64,000 nt of DNA from Rosa chinensis (Eukaryota > Streptophyta > Magnoliopsida > Rosales > Rosaceae), in contig NC_037092.1 of NCBI RefSeq assembly GCF_002994745.2, positions 7,244,501 through 7,308,500 of the forward strand, given 5' to 3'. Positions within the stretch are counted from its first letter, which is position 1. Each line of letters opens with the position of its first letter. The notes under the pieces are model-generated. The model made no database searches and had not been told where the DNA came from. It saw only the letters and a list, made by a program, of their open reading frames with translations. Below are positions 23,412-33,079 of this stretch, piece after piece. A program made the position numbers and the translations under genes.

Positions 23412-23567
23412 TCTGGTCAGCTACTGACCATGGATTATTTGCTCAACTACTGTCCGATTGAAATTGGACGGTTGACAGATATCTAGACCAGGGGAACAAC
23501 AGGTCTGTCAACCGTCCGATTTTAATCAAACGGTAGTTGAGCAAATAATCTCTGGTCAGCTACTGAC
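23411..23567. repeat. Hairpin repeat flanked by 18-bp direct repeats
   Basis: Arms 23434-23479 and 23504-23549 are reverse complements at about 41 of 46 positions, with a 24-base loop. Both outer ends carry the exact 18-mer CTCTGGTCAGCTACTGAC (23411-23428 and 23550-23567) in direct orientation. Looks like a short foldback element between two microsatellites. Confidence 0.75.
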
Positions 23568-23689
23568 AAAGGGAACATCAGCGCGCGTGTGTGTGTATAT
23601 ATATATATATATATATGTTTTTTTATTTTGTCAAACCTTGATAACACAAGAAAAGTATATTCCAAGAAAGAAGAAGAAACAAGATAAAA

Positions 23690-23890
23690 TATGAGTCTTA
23701 AAAGAGAAAAATGCACCAACAGTCCCTCAACTCTTGTGTACCGGCCAATTTGATACCCACACTGCCAATGCTATCAATGTGATACCTGAACACTTATTTT
23801 GCTATTGATGAGATATATCCGTTAGATTTTCTTAACGGAGATATTAGAACAGTGACGTGAAAGATACGTGTCATTTTATTAAGGGCAAAA
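23690..23890 (+). repeat. Possible terminal segment of a Mutator-like element
   Basis: The text CCCTCAACTCTTGTGTACCG, later GTGATACCTGAACAC and a TTAACGG segment, is of a kind common at ends of plant DNA transposons. No partner end was located. Low certainty. Confidence 0.2.
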
Positions 23891-24379
23891 TTGTCTTTCC
23901 CTCCTAACTAATTAAAATAATTTTATCTTTCTTTTTAATTTTTTTCCTTTCTTCTTCTGCCTGATCTACTTTCTTCTTCTCCCGTCCTCATCCTCTCTCT
24001 TTCTTTTTTTTTTTCTTTCTTTTTTTTTGAAAGGCCTTTCTCTCTTTCTTTTCTCCTTGAAATTTTTGGAATTAGTGTTTGGAGGATTTCGGGTTGGAAT
24101 CTTTGATTTATGAATTGGGGATTTTAAAGTCATAGCGACATTCCTCATCATTCAACCCACTTGTTCATACTGAAACCCAGAAACTCTAGATCGTTTTTTT
24201 TCCCATCAAACCCGAAAATTTCTCAATTCCACCCATCACATCCAAAACCCCCAATCATGCTAGAAAACCCTAACCTTAAACCAATTCTTGCAATTACCCC
24301 CAATTTCTTTCTGGATGGAATTTTCAAAGAAGAAGCCATCATCAAGAAGCATGATATCATACTTGCAATTACCAAGCAA

Positions 24380-24700
24380 GAGATTGACATGGGCTCTATT
24401 CGAAAACAGAGTAGACGTCTCTGGGTCACTCAAAGCTTGGTTATTGATTGCCCTGGTCTAGCAGTCTATGGCATCCAAGTAATGCTTCTTACCCTTTTTC
24501 ATAAACTCGTTGCCCTTCTCCTGCAAACCCAGTAAAATTTTAAACACAAAAGACCAGAGTCATAAAATTGTTTTAATTGTTGAGGAAGAGAGGACCTTGA
24601 GTTCAATAGCAGCAGATTCTTTGAGGGAGGCGATGGCATCAAGGTCAGCTTTTTCGCTTTCGGTTTGGGGTTCAGCGCCTTTCTCCATCCATAATGCCAT
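24380..24700 (-). pseudogene. TTC4/CNS1-like TPR co-chaperone gene fragment
   Basis: Exon 1 (ATG 24700 to 24596) reads MALWMEKGAEPQTESEKADL then an AIASLKESAAIELK segment. A 75-bp GT-AG intron follows (24595-24521). Exon 2 (24520 down) reads EKGNEFMKKGKKHYLDAIDC, then TAG, then TRAINNQALSDPETSTLFSN. This is the start of the TPR domain of the plant TTC4/Cns1 homolog, an HSP90/HSP70 co-chaperone. The stop replaces the tyrosine of the first TPR, and homology fades after about 24380, so only the first ~80 residues survive. The kept intron means it arose by DNA-level copying, not from mRNA. Confidence 0.75.
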
Positions 24701-24985
24701 TGCTTTGCTTCTCTGAATTCGTTTCTTCTCCTGCAAATCCAGTGGGTTGGATTTGGATTTGGATTTGGTGGTGGTTGGGTCAAAGCCTTAAAGGTCGAAG
24801 CCTTAATGGATTCGGATGGATAGAGTTAAAGAGAGAGAATGAGAGACCTGCCATTCTTCTATGTTCTTTGGAACCCAGACCGGCAAGTGAATCCCATCGA
24901 TGAACAACAACGAAACAATAGACCCAGAATTTTATTTTTTTTCAGAAGAAAAAAAAACAATTAATTAAGTAGGATTTGATTAATT

Positions 24986-25048
24986 ACATTAACCCAACAA
25001 ATGGTTCATTTGTTGGGTTAATGTACAAGAACATTAACCCAACAAATG
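24986..25048. repeat. 18-bp palindrome plus third direct copy
   Basis: ACATTAACCCAACAAATG (24986-25003) is followed after three bases by its exact reverse complement (25007-25024) and again in direct orientation at 25031-25048, which opens the right copy of the ~110-bp direct repeat. Confidence 0.9.
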
Positions 25049-25140
25049 AACCATTTATATTTGTGTGATGTGAAACATGCACAACCAACTCCGACATTGA
25101 TAAATCAGGAAGCTCAACATCGTGAATCCTCTGGTCTGAA
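25030..25140 (+). repeat. Direct repeat, right copy (partner 22262-22372)
   Basis: Same orientation as the left copy. See that entry for the shared blocks. Confidence 0.7.
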
Positions 25141-26450
25141 GGTTTAAAATTTGTTGGACCCTTGATTATTCTTCCATGTCTCGGGGGAATTTATACAACA
25201 TAGATAGTCCAAAATGCGGAAATCATTTCAATAATCTAGTGTTAGAGAAACAAAAAGCCAGAATTTCAGCATAATCAGTCAATCAAGGTAATCACAATAA
25301 AATCAATATCTAAGAAAACCATTTTAAATTGTTCCACACAAAAGCAAAAACAATCAAGACTGGCTTTTAGGATCGGGTCAAGATTCAAATATGGTGATCT
25401 CCGCAATTAGAGGCACTTTATAGGAAAGCATTTGTGTTATTTTAGTTTTGTCTGACAAATTTTTTTCCCTTCAATGAAACTTACTATCTGGTAAACTCAA
25501 TGTTTCACATTCTGCTGCCATCTGCAAAGATGAAAGACATTATTGTTTACTTAACTGTTTTTTTTTTTTTTTAAGGATTGTTTACTTAACTGTTTTGAAA
25601 CACAGAAAGAAGATATTATTTTGATAATTCCAGCATTCATAATTGAAATGGATCAAGGGAGAGCGAGTCAAATCATCATCACATGCTAATGGGGCCAAAA
25701 TGCTTCACTTTCACTATCAGTTTCATGAGACTATGCATGCTTTTCTTTCATTTTTTCACTACTTAGCTTAGACTCTTAAGCCCACCATGTTAGAAAGTAA
25801 TCCTGTCTTAACCATAAAATGATTGACAATGATTCACAAGTGGTACGTGGAATGGAATCGTGGACTCAAAGTCTTTGAGAAAATCATTCAGTGTAACCGA
25901 CACGTTCTTCTAATACTGTATTATTCAACTTAAATGTCACTACGTATTCAATTCGAAATGATATATTTTCATTATTGCATGATTTATATGTAACGTCTGA
26001 TAATGTTTGAGTCAAATAATACTTTCTAACAATAACAATGCGAAAGATTATCATAGATACTCGATGACGCAATATTTCTTTTGCAGTCTCAAAAACTTAA
26101 TAAATTGGTTTTTTGGTCCACTAGCGAGTAGTGACTAGTGTCCCCCACAAAATTTGGCAGATTTCAATAGTTAAGACCTTGGATCAGCAACCGTCTCTGT
26201 ACCCTCAACTGTATTGTCCGTGACAGCACCTCAATGCCGTCAATATGTAGGGCTTTCATAAATAACCCAGCAAGAATCAAAAGGAAGATAATATATAGCA
26301 AGAAAGAGAGCTCGAAAATGGGACCACTTTGGTAGAATTAGGAAGCAAAATGATGGAGGCAGTGCACAAAATCCTCTGCAACTCTGCATGTGTTTGGTTT
26401 TGGTAGTGGACTAAAAAGTTAAAAAGCATACACTGAGCTTCTTCCATTTC
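25141..26450. other. Intergenic region and promoter of the DUF688 gene
   Basis: AT-rich, no coding signal. The last few hundred bases are likely promoter. A CT-rich leader typical of a plant 5' UTR starts near 26440. Confidence 0.4.
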
Positions 26451-27682
26451 TCTCTTTCCCTCTTGGCTTTTCTTTGTCTGCACTCATTCCCTTACTCCAC
26501 GGCTTAATTCTCGGAGCCAAGTATCATCAGCAACACCCATCTCTCTCCCTCATTCATACAGTGATAGCTTGAGAGGTATGCCTCTTAAATTCTTCTTCTC
26601 TTCCTCGGTGAGCCTTTGATTTCATTGATGGTGCTGATTGTACATGAATTCTGAGCTTCATAAACTTTTTGCTTTGTGGGTGGTTCTGTTTTTTTCTGGA
26701 ATTGCGTTCTGGTGTTAGTTCTTTGTTCTGAATTGGGATGGGGTTGAAATGATAGTGAGACCAATTTGGATTTCTTGTTTATCCCTCAGTTTGTTAGATT
26801 GTAATGGTGGGATTTTGTTGTGAAAAGTTTCCATCTTTTGTTGAAATGTTTTAATGTTCTGTTAACCTGGAGTAGTAATTCTTTGGTTTATGGCAATTTG
26901 TCATAGTTGGTGAAACTCAGCTAGCCTAGTAGATGAGATGAGAGTGAGACCAATTTTGATTCACAGTTTGTTAAGATTGTATTGATGAGATTTTTATGAG
27001 AGTTTCAGCTTATTGTTGAAAAGTTTCAATCTTTCTAACCAGGACTAGTAATTCTTTGTTTATGGCAATTTGTAAGAGTTGGTAAAAGTCAGCTAACCCA
27101 GTAAATGATTTTCTGCTAGTTATTTGGTAGAGGCAAATTCACTCTGTACTTGCTTGGTTTAAAGGAGGAAGATGGAAGAAAAGAAAGAAAATGAAAATTC
27201 TGTATTTCATTTTGGTTTTTTTGTAGCCTCTTAAATAAGGAATTTTCGAAAGTGTTTTCCTTTCTGGGTACTTGCTCAATACAGCAGCAAAGAACAATAA
27301 ATGCTTATTTAAGAAATTCGGTGATCTTTCTGGTACTAATGTGTTTTCCTTTCTGGTACCAATTCCCATAAAGTTTTGTAACGTTTACAAAGCTAATTAC
27401 GCATAAGCTAAACCAATAAAAAGCAGATTCTATGGTAATTAGTAATTACGATTAGCTTTTATACTTGGATTTGTAACACATCATAATCCAAGCAGAGAAT
27501 CCATTTTCTTAATGGAATTCCTTTCCTCTTTCAGAATTCATTCTAAACTTGGGTGTAAAGGTATTTAGTATTTACTGTGATGTTCCTACCCTGTTGTCAG
27601 ATATTGCATTTTGTCTCACAATTGGCGACCTTTGAATACATATAGAGAGGTCTGGAGAGTTGGCTTGAATTCAAGTTAGGAC
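26451..27682 (+). promoter_or_regulatory. 5' leader of the DUF688 gene with probable UTR intron
   Basis: CT-rich leader at 26440-26570, a good donor (GAGAG/GTATGC) near 26576 and a polypyrimidine acceptor (CTGTTGTCAG) at ~27600, with no open frame between. A ~1-kb 5' UTR intron is inferred; such introns often raise expression. Confidence 0.4.
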
Positions 27683-29993
27683 ATGGAGGGGAGGAAACTG
27701 AATTTCAGTGCACCACTTCTGTCGGTGAGACGAATTTCTGCAACTCCAGTGTCCACGAATGCAGATACTGGGAAGGTAACTCCTAGGTTGGCTAATGGAA
27801 GACATACTCTTCCTCTTCCCAAATCAGATTTTTCTTTGGAGCAGGTAACAAAACCAGTTGCAGTTCCGTTTCATTGGGAGGACATCCCAGGAAGATCTAA
27901 GGAAGGTGAAGAACTGAAGATTCAGTCTCGAGAAGAGGCTTCTGTTACTCCAAGACTTCCCCCTGGAAAGATTGTAGATGGTAAAAAGAAACCTTTGGAA
28001 AAAGAGCGAGCTGATCAAAAGGCTATCACACCCTACTTGAAATCATATTCATCGAATGAAAATGCCATGGAAGCCAAGTGCTCAAAAGAGAGAGTGAATG
28101 AGAGAAGAGCTTCAAAATTTGAGGATGAGGATGATGTTTATTCTGATGCACAAGAGACACTGTCCCCGCCTACAGAGTCTTTCTCCATGAACTGTAGTGC
28201 AACTGGCACAAACCAATCTCATTCTGCAAATGTGCAGCCATCTATTGATCCACAAACTCGAGACTTCATGATGAAGCGATTCTTACCTGCAGCCAAGGCA
28301 ATGGCTTTGGAGACGCCTCATGTTGCTATAAAGAAGCAGCAATATTCAGCACCACTTGAACAACCAAGACAAGTCACAAGGGTAATTCGCCAGGATTCGA
28401 GTCCCTTACCTAATCAACAACGGTCTCACATGGAACTAGTGCTGTATAGCCAGTACAAAGAGGAAGAAGAAAGTGAAGGAGAAGATGATGAGTATGATCA
28501 GCCTGGTTATATTTCACCAAAGGGTTGTGGGTTGTTTCCTCGGTTAGGCTTAAGAAATTCTTTGTGCCCTTTACCTGTTCCGGCAATGAAAGCTAGGGCC
28601 CGGGCTCTCATGTCTTGCTCCTCTAGTGTTGCAATACCAGGAAAAACTACTCGTAGTCAATCTCACAGTCAACCACTCAAGCAGGTTATCAAGACTACCA
28701 ATAGACAGTCACATAGCCAACCACTCAACGAGGTTATTAAGCCTGCTAAGATCCAGTCTCATAACCAACCACTCAACAAGGTTATTAAGCCTGCTAATAG
28801 TCAGTCTCATTGCCAACCACTCAATAAGGTTATTAAGACACTTCCTTTCCAGTTTTATGTTATTCCTTTTCTGTGACTAGAAGAAATCAAATTCATTGCT
28901 GACAGTATTTTTTTTTTATCAGCGTGATCAGGGTGCTGCTTATAATCTCAAAGCAGAACGTGGATTTTATTCAGGTGAATTGCCGAGATTGATGAATAAT
29001 CAGGCTGCTCAATCCATTCAGTTTCGGCACTCTGGTGAGCAACCAAAAGGCAGGTCATCTCCCTTCAGGCAATCAAGAAGTCCTTGCATATCCCCGTATC
29101 GAAATGAACGGCCTAAATCTCCCTTCACTGGTGCGGGGTTTCTTGGCGTTCCCAAAGAAGAAAATGTCAAAGCCAATAGTAGTAAGTTCAATATGAACGA
29201 CAAAGTTGGTCACAAGTCTCAGGAGGTACTAAGCCATCATAGAAATAAACAAGGGCCATATACTGTGATCCCTATGATTGAGAAGACACTATATGTAGAT
29301 ACTGTAAATACTACCAGAACATCGTGTCTAAATTCAAGCTCTTTGTATACCAAAGAACGAGTCGACTCTGCTGTTGAGGACTTAAGGACCCTATTAAAGA
29401 GAAGTGGGATGGAAGAAACGTCTGCGGGAGAGTCTTTGTTTCAAGATATCAAATGCCTGACTAATTTTGAGAGCAATGGCATCTCGGAACCTGCAGCATT
29501 GGAGTCTGTTGAAGATAGTTTATCTTCGTTCTCCGACATATCCCATATCAAAGGCCAAGTAGTTGCACTGGAGGACTCCCAGCCAGGACTTGATATGAGA
29601 AGTGATGACATTATGAAAGAGGATCCACGAAATGCCAACACCATCGTGGTACAGTCTTCTCTTCCCCCACCTTTACCAAAATCACCTTCCCAGTCTTGGC
29701 TCTCGTCGACCCTCTCTTCAATTCCTTCACGGAATTCAGTCTCCTCTGGTACCAAAAGGCATAGTAAAAGGTCTGATTCCAAGACTTCTTCCACTGGCAC
29801 CAAGTGGGAAACCATTGTAAAGATTTCCAATTTGCACCATGATCATGTGCGCTATTCCGAGGTAACCTCAACATCCTTCTTTGCCACTTTATTTCGCCTA
29901 CCTTAGAAGTCATTTGTGACAAAAAGGAGCTCTAACTTTTCCTCCCCTTGACAGGAATTAATTACTCATGCTTGTCAGCAATCTAAGAGTTAA
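27683..29993 (+). CDS. DUF688 family protein
   Basis: Exons 27683-28828, 28923-29861 and 29955-29993, all introns phase 0 with GT-AG ends, giving 707 residues. Family marks: the amino-terminal block MEGRKLNFSAPLLSVRR, the VPFHWEDIPGR motif (61-71), RLPPGK (91-96) and an acidic patch before PGYISPKGCGLFP. DUF688 proteins are plant-specific, mostly disordered and of unknown function. Odd point: residues 326-382, the end of exon 1, are four 16-residue repeats (QSHSQPLNEVIKPAKI type) encoded by 48-nt units at 28658, 28706, 28754 and 28802. Each contains a usable AG/GTTAT donor in phase 0. I used the last donor (28828). If exon 1 is read through instead, the protein ends at 28876 with 397 residues. 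Confidence 0.85.
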
Positions 29994-30956
29994 AATTTTC
30001 CAGTTCTTCAAAGTTTCTTCCACTCTCTGGATAATAGGGTCTGGCCTATTTATTTTGGGGAGATTCTCGTTCCTCAATTGTTTTTGCTCATGATATCTTT
30101 GAAGAGCAATATAATTTGGTGTTCTCAGTTTTTGCTTACAATTTGATACAGCATATAGGTAAGAAACAGATGGGCCAAATTTTTGTGTAATTGGCATGTC
30201 TCTCAATAGTCAATTCTAATTTGTTTGGCTTCCTCTGACGTTAATGAGAAGGAATCACTTGTGTTTTTCTTATTGATATGACATTGTGTGGTTTTGAAAC
30301 ATTTGGTAAGGTTCAGATAAATCGCACCAAAGATCCATCATATAAATCTTTGTGCATTTTGCAGTTTCAGATAAGGTACATCAGGGAAAGATTGCTACAA
30401 TGCAGTCATAGCTCCTAGTTTCTTTGTTTCCACTTTGAATTTGTTCTCCATAGTACATACAGAAGAAAACTTCAGAAGGATAACTATAATTTGGGATAAC
30501 TTGTCCAAGAAGTCTGACATTCCATTAGCTGCTTGCAAAATAAAGGCTTTAAAATCACCAAAATCTGCTTGGTGACTCTGCTTTCGTAATCAGGACTTGA
30601 GTTTTCCATTTGGATGTGCATACTAGGATTTTCTTAAATCAATGCTAGCCTGAATATTATCAATCCAAAGACAGCTCCCACTTAGGTTTCTAAGATTAGT
30701 AAGACATTTTCACATGATATCAAACCTGGGCAAAACCCAAGACTCATAAGACGTACATTTGGAAAACATTCCAAGTTGCCAACCGCACCTTATAAAGTCT
30801 TCTCTGTTACTTACCACCACCAAACAAACTCAAAATATTAGAAGTAAACTTTTCATGAAAAATCTTAAAACCATGTGTTATTATAAGAAATTTTGATATA
30901 AAATGGGTCAAATGGGTTTGTAGGACTCATAGTAAAGCATGGCAACATTGTTGAAT
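29994..30956 (+). other. 3' UTR and spacer
   Basis: The first few hundred bases are the likely 3' UTR of the DUF688 gene (AATAAA at ~30540 if long). No other gene is seen. Confidence 0.4.
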
Positions 30957-31030
30957 CATTTTCTCGGCCTTTTGGCTATGATTACACAAAAGTTTGTATC
31001 GTTCTCAAATATGATGGATAAATGGGTCAA
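30957..31030 (+). pseudogene. U2 snRNA-like 5' fragment
   Basis: TTTTCTCGGCCTTTTGGCTA (30959-30978) matches the highly conserved 5' end of U2 snRNA, and the next ~45 bases (AAGTTTGTATCGTTCTCAAA and on) follow the U2 branch-recognition region with indels. The branch-pairing GUAGUA becomes GTTTGTA, so it is not functional. It lacks the upstream element of plant snRNA promoters and the 3' half. Confidence 0.5.
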
Positions 31031-31062
31031 TGATCTATACCATGCCAAAACCTATATTATGT

Positions 31063-31198
31063 TACAAGTAGAGTTAACAAGATATCTCACTCATACCTCC
31101 GAGTCTCCAAGTATGCTTGTTACAAGTAGAGTTAACAAGATATCTCACTCATACCTCCGAGTCTCCAAAGTATGCTTTTTACAAGTAGAGTTAACAAG
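31063..31198 (+). repeat. 58-bp tandem repeat, two copies plus partial third
   Basis: Units start TACAAGTAGAGTTAACAAG at 31063, 31121 and 31180. The first two are near identical apart from one or two bases. Noncoding. Confidence 0.9.
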
Positions 31199-31218
31199 CA
31201 TACTCAGAGGTTTTGGTT

Positions 31219-31565
31219 GCCAACTGCAGTACAACAATTGAAGTTAAACGCAGATGGGGCCGTCCTACCTTCCATGGATATTGGAAAAGTGGGGGGAGTA
31301 CTACGAGATGAGGACGGTCGTTTTGTTGCTGGATTTGATAAACGCATTCCATTTGCTACATAAGCTAATCAAGTGGAGCTAATTAAGGGAGGGAGTAGAG
31401 CTGCTGCACGCTTTGCCTGTTGATAACATTGTTGTGGAAAGTGGTTGTCTTAATGCGGTACAGGCCATAAACTCCGGTTCATCAAATCTATCCCTCTTGG
31501 GTAATCAAGTTGGTCCATCCAACTTGCCCTTTGAAGTTCGAATATTGTTACTCACTTTGAATCAA
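31219..31565 (+). pseudogene. RNase H-like domain fragment (RVT_3 type)
   Basis: Reads LPTAVQQLKLNADGAVLPS, then GGVLRDEDGRFVAGFD and PFAT, stop TAA at 31361-31363, then ANQVELI and in another frame LPVDNIVVESGCLNAVQAIN. This is the RNase H-like domain seen in plant non-LTR elements and dispersed At1g65750-type genes; the LNADGA aspartate is the first catalytic acid. At least two lesions. Probably a retroelement remnant. Confidence 0.65.
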
Positions 31566-31599
31566 ATCAAATGTACAATTTGAATGGTATACTCAAGCT

Positions 31600-31900
31600 C
31601 AGGGCCGGCCATAGGGTAAGGCAACCGCTCTGGCCGCAACGTGGAGCATGCCTCATTTTTTTAAAAATCCATCATACAAAGATCCAATTTCATTCTCTGT
31701 GGATCCATTTTGTTCTATATATAGTTCAAAGTTTAAACTCAATAGGAAACAAAAGGGACTCATTCGAATATAGAAAAGAAGGTTAACCATATTGAATAAA
31801 ACCATGCTTCACCTAATTAAGAAGAAAGAAAATATTAAATGTGGCCAAGTATTGACTTGACTTAAGGCTCTCCCTAAACTGCTCCCTTTTTCTCGGAGCA
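31600..31900. other. Possible single end of a hAT-like element
   Basis: CAGGGCCGGCCATAGGGTAA at ~31600 looks like a hAT terminus. No matching right end was found. The rest is uninformative. Confidence 0.2.
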
Positions 31901-31904
31901 TCCA

Positions 31905-32725
31905 TGCTAAAACTCTAGGTTTCGTGCAGAAGCATGACGGTGGCTCCGAGGATCCTCCGGTTGTGAGAAGGATGCTTTGGCGTCAAGTATTCAGAGTCAG
32001 TGAGCAAAGCAGCGGCGGTAGTTCTCGAGCTCAGTTTTGGGCTTTACGCACAATCGGTTTGTGGGTGAGGAATCGCAAAAGACCTTGCGGAGGAGAGGCA
32101 GGTCTGATCGGCTTGTGGCGGCAGTGCTACGGAGGAGGCGAGCGGATCTTTCTTGACTCGGACTAGGTCATGTTTGTAGTGGTGGAATACCAGCACGTTG
32201 GTGAGTGGTATGGATGCCATGGATGTTCGGGTAGGGCGGCCATCGGACTGACATGGCGGCGGCGACAGCGGCTCCGGCGAACTCGCTAGGGTTCCTGCTT
32301 TTGCTGGTCTGGGTGTTAGGGCGAGGGTAAGGGACAGTGGGTTGGGCTTTGTGTTTCAGCCCACTTTTCCCTCCTCTCTTCAGCTTGGGCTGGACCTTTA
32401 GTTGTGCTTGGTGGGGCCAGCTTGGTACCTAGCATTTGGACTCTAGTCTTTTGCTATTTAAGTTTAACTTCTCTAGTTGTATACCAATTGAGGTCTCTAG
32501 GCAATTAGAGTTGCACCAGCAAGGATTTAGATAGTGTGGATTTGTGTTCATTTGGCTAGGCACTAAAATAATTGTGCATATTTGTTTACAATGAGGGTCA
32601 CCTGTCATTTGTTTGGCGGCTTGTGCCATCTAGAACTGTTGGTATGAGACAACTTTTGATGTACGTGCCTTCTGGCCATGGATAACTAATGAAGGTATAT
32701 GTTTCTCAAAAAGAAGAAAAAAAAA
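31905..32725 (+). mobile_element. LINE-like retroposon, second copy of the family at 11.2 kb
   Basis: Shares with 11208-12308 the blocks CTCTAGTTGTA.ACCAATTGAG and GGTCTCTAGGCAA, CACCTGTC.TTTG, and GTACGTGCCTTCTGGCCATG followed by a poly-A run. Carries no reverse transcriptase frame. The left boundary is approximate and no target duplication was secured. Confidence 0.6.
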
Positions 32726-32730
32726 ACATT

Positions 32731-33074
32731 ATTCCTATTCTACAGTACTTAGGCCTGTATTCAAAGATGAAAAATTGACAAAACATATGTCGTTGTTTAT
32801 GTAGAGCAAATTGAGTTTATCCAAAGAGAAAATCAAATTGAACTTACCTAATAGGCTAATAGTTATATAGAGCAAAACTTCTTTGGTTGTTCAAGTATGA
32901 AAGTCAATGTCATTTCATGAGAGAAATTGAGGAAGAAAAGAAGAGAACAAAGTTACAAAGCTTAGAAGGCATAGAACCCAGATCATGTTCATGAATAAGA
33001 AAATTGTTAATATTTTTTTTTCCTAACTGAGGTAACGGCATTTTAAGCTACAAAATCTTTAAATTTAGTTGAAC
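32731..33074. other. AT-rich spacer
   Basis: Nothing recognised. Confidence 0.4.
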
Positions 33075-33079
33075 ATGAT

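Noticed and set aside
27683..28876. DUF688 gene as a single 397-residue exon
   Set aside because: The next frame (28923-29861) continues the protein in phase 0 with good GT-AG signals, so the spliced model is preferred; intron retention remains possible as an isoform.
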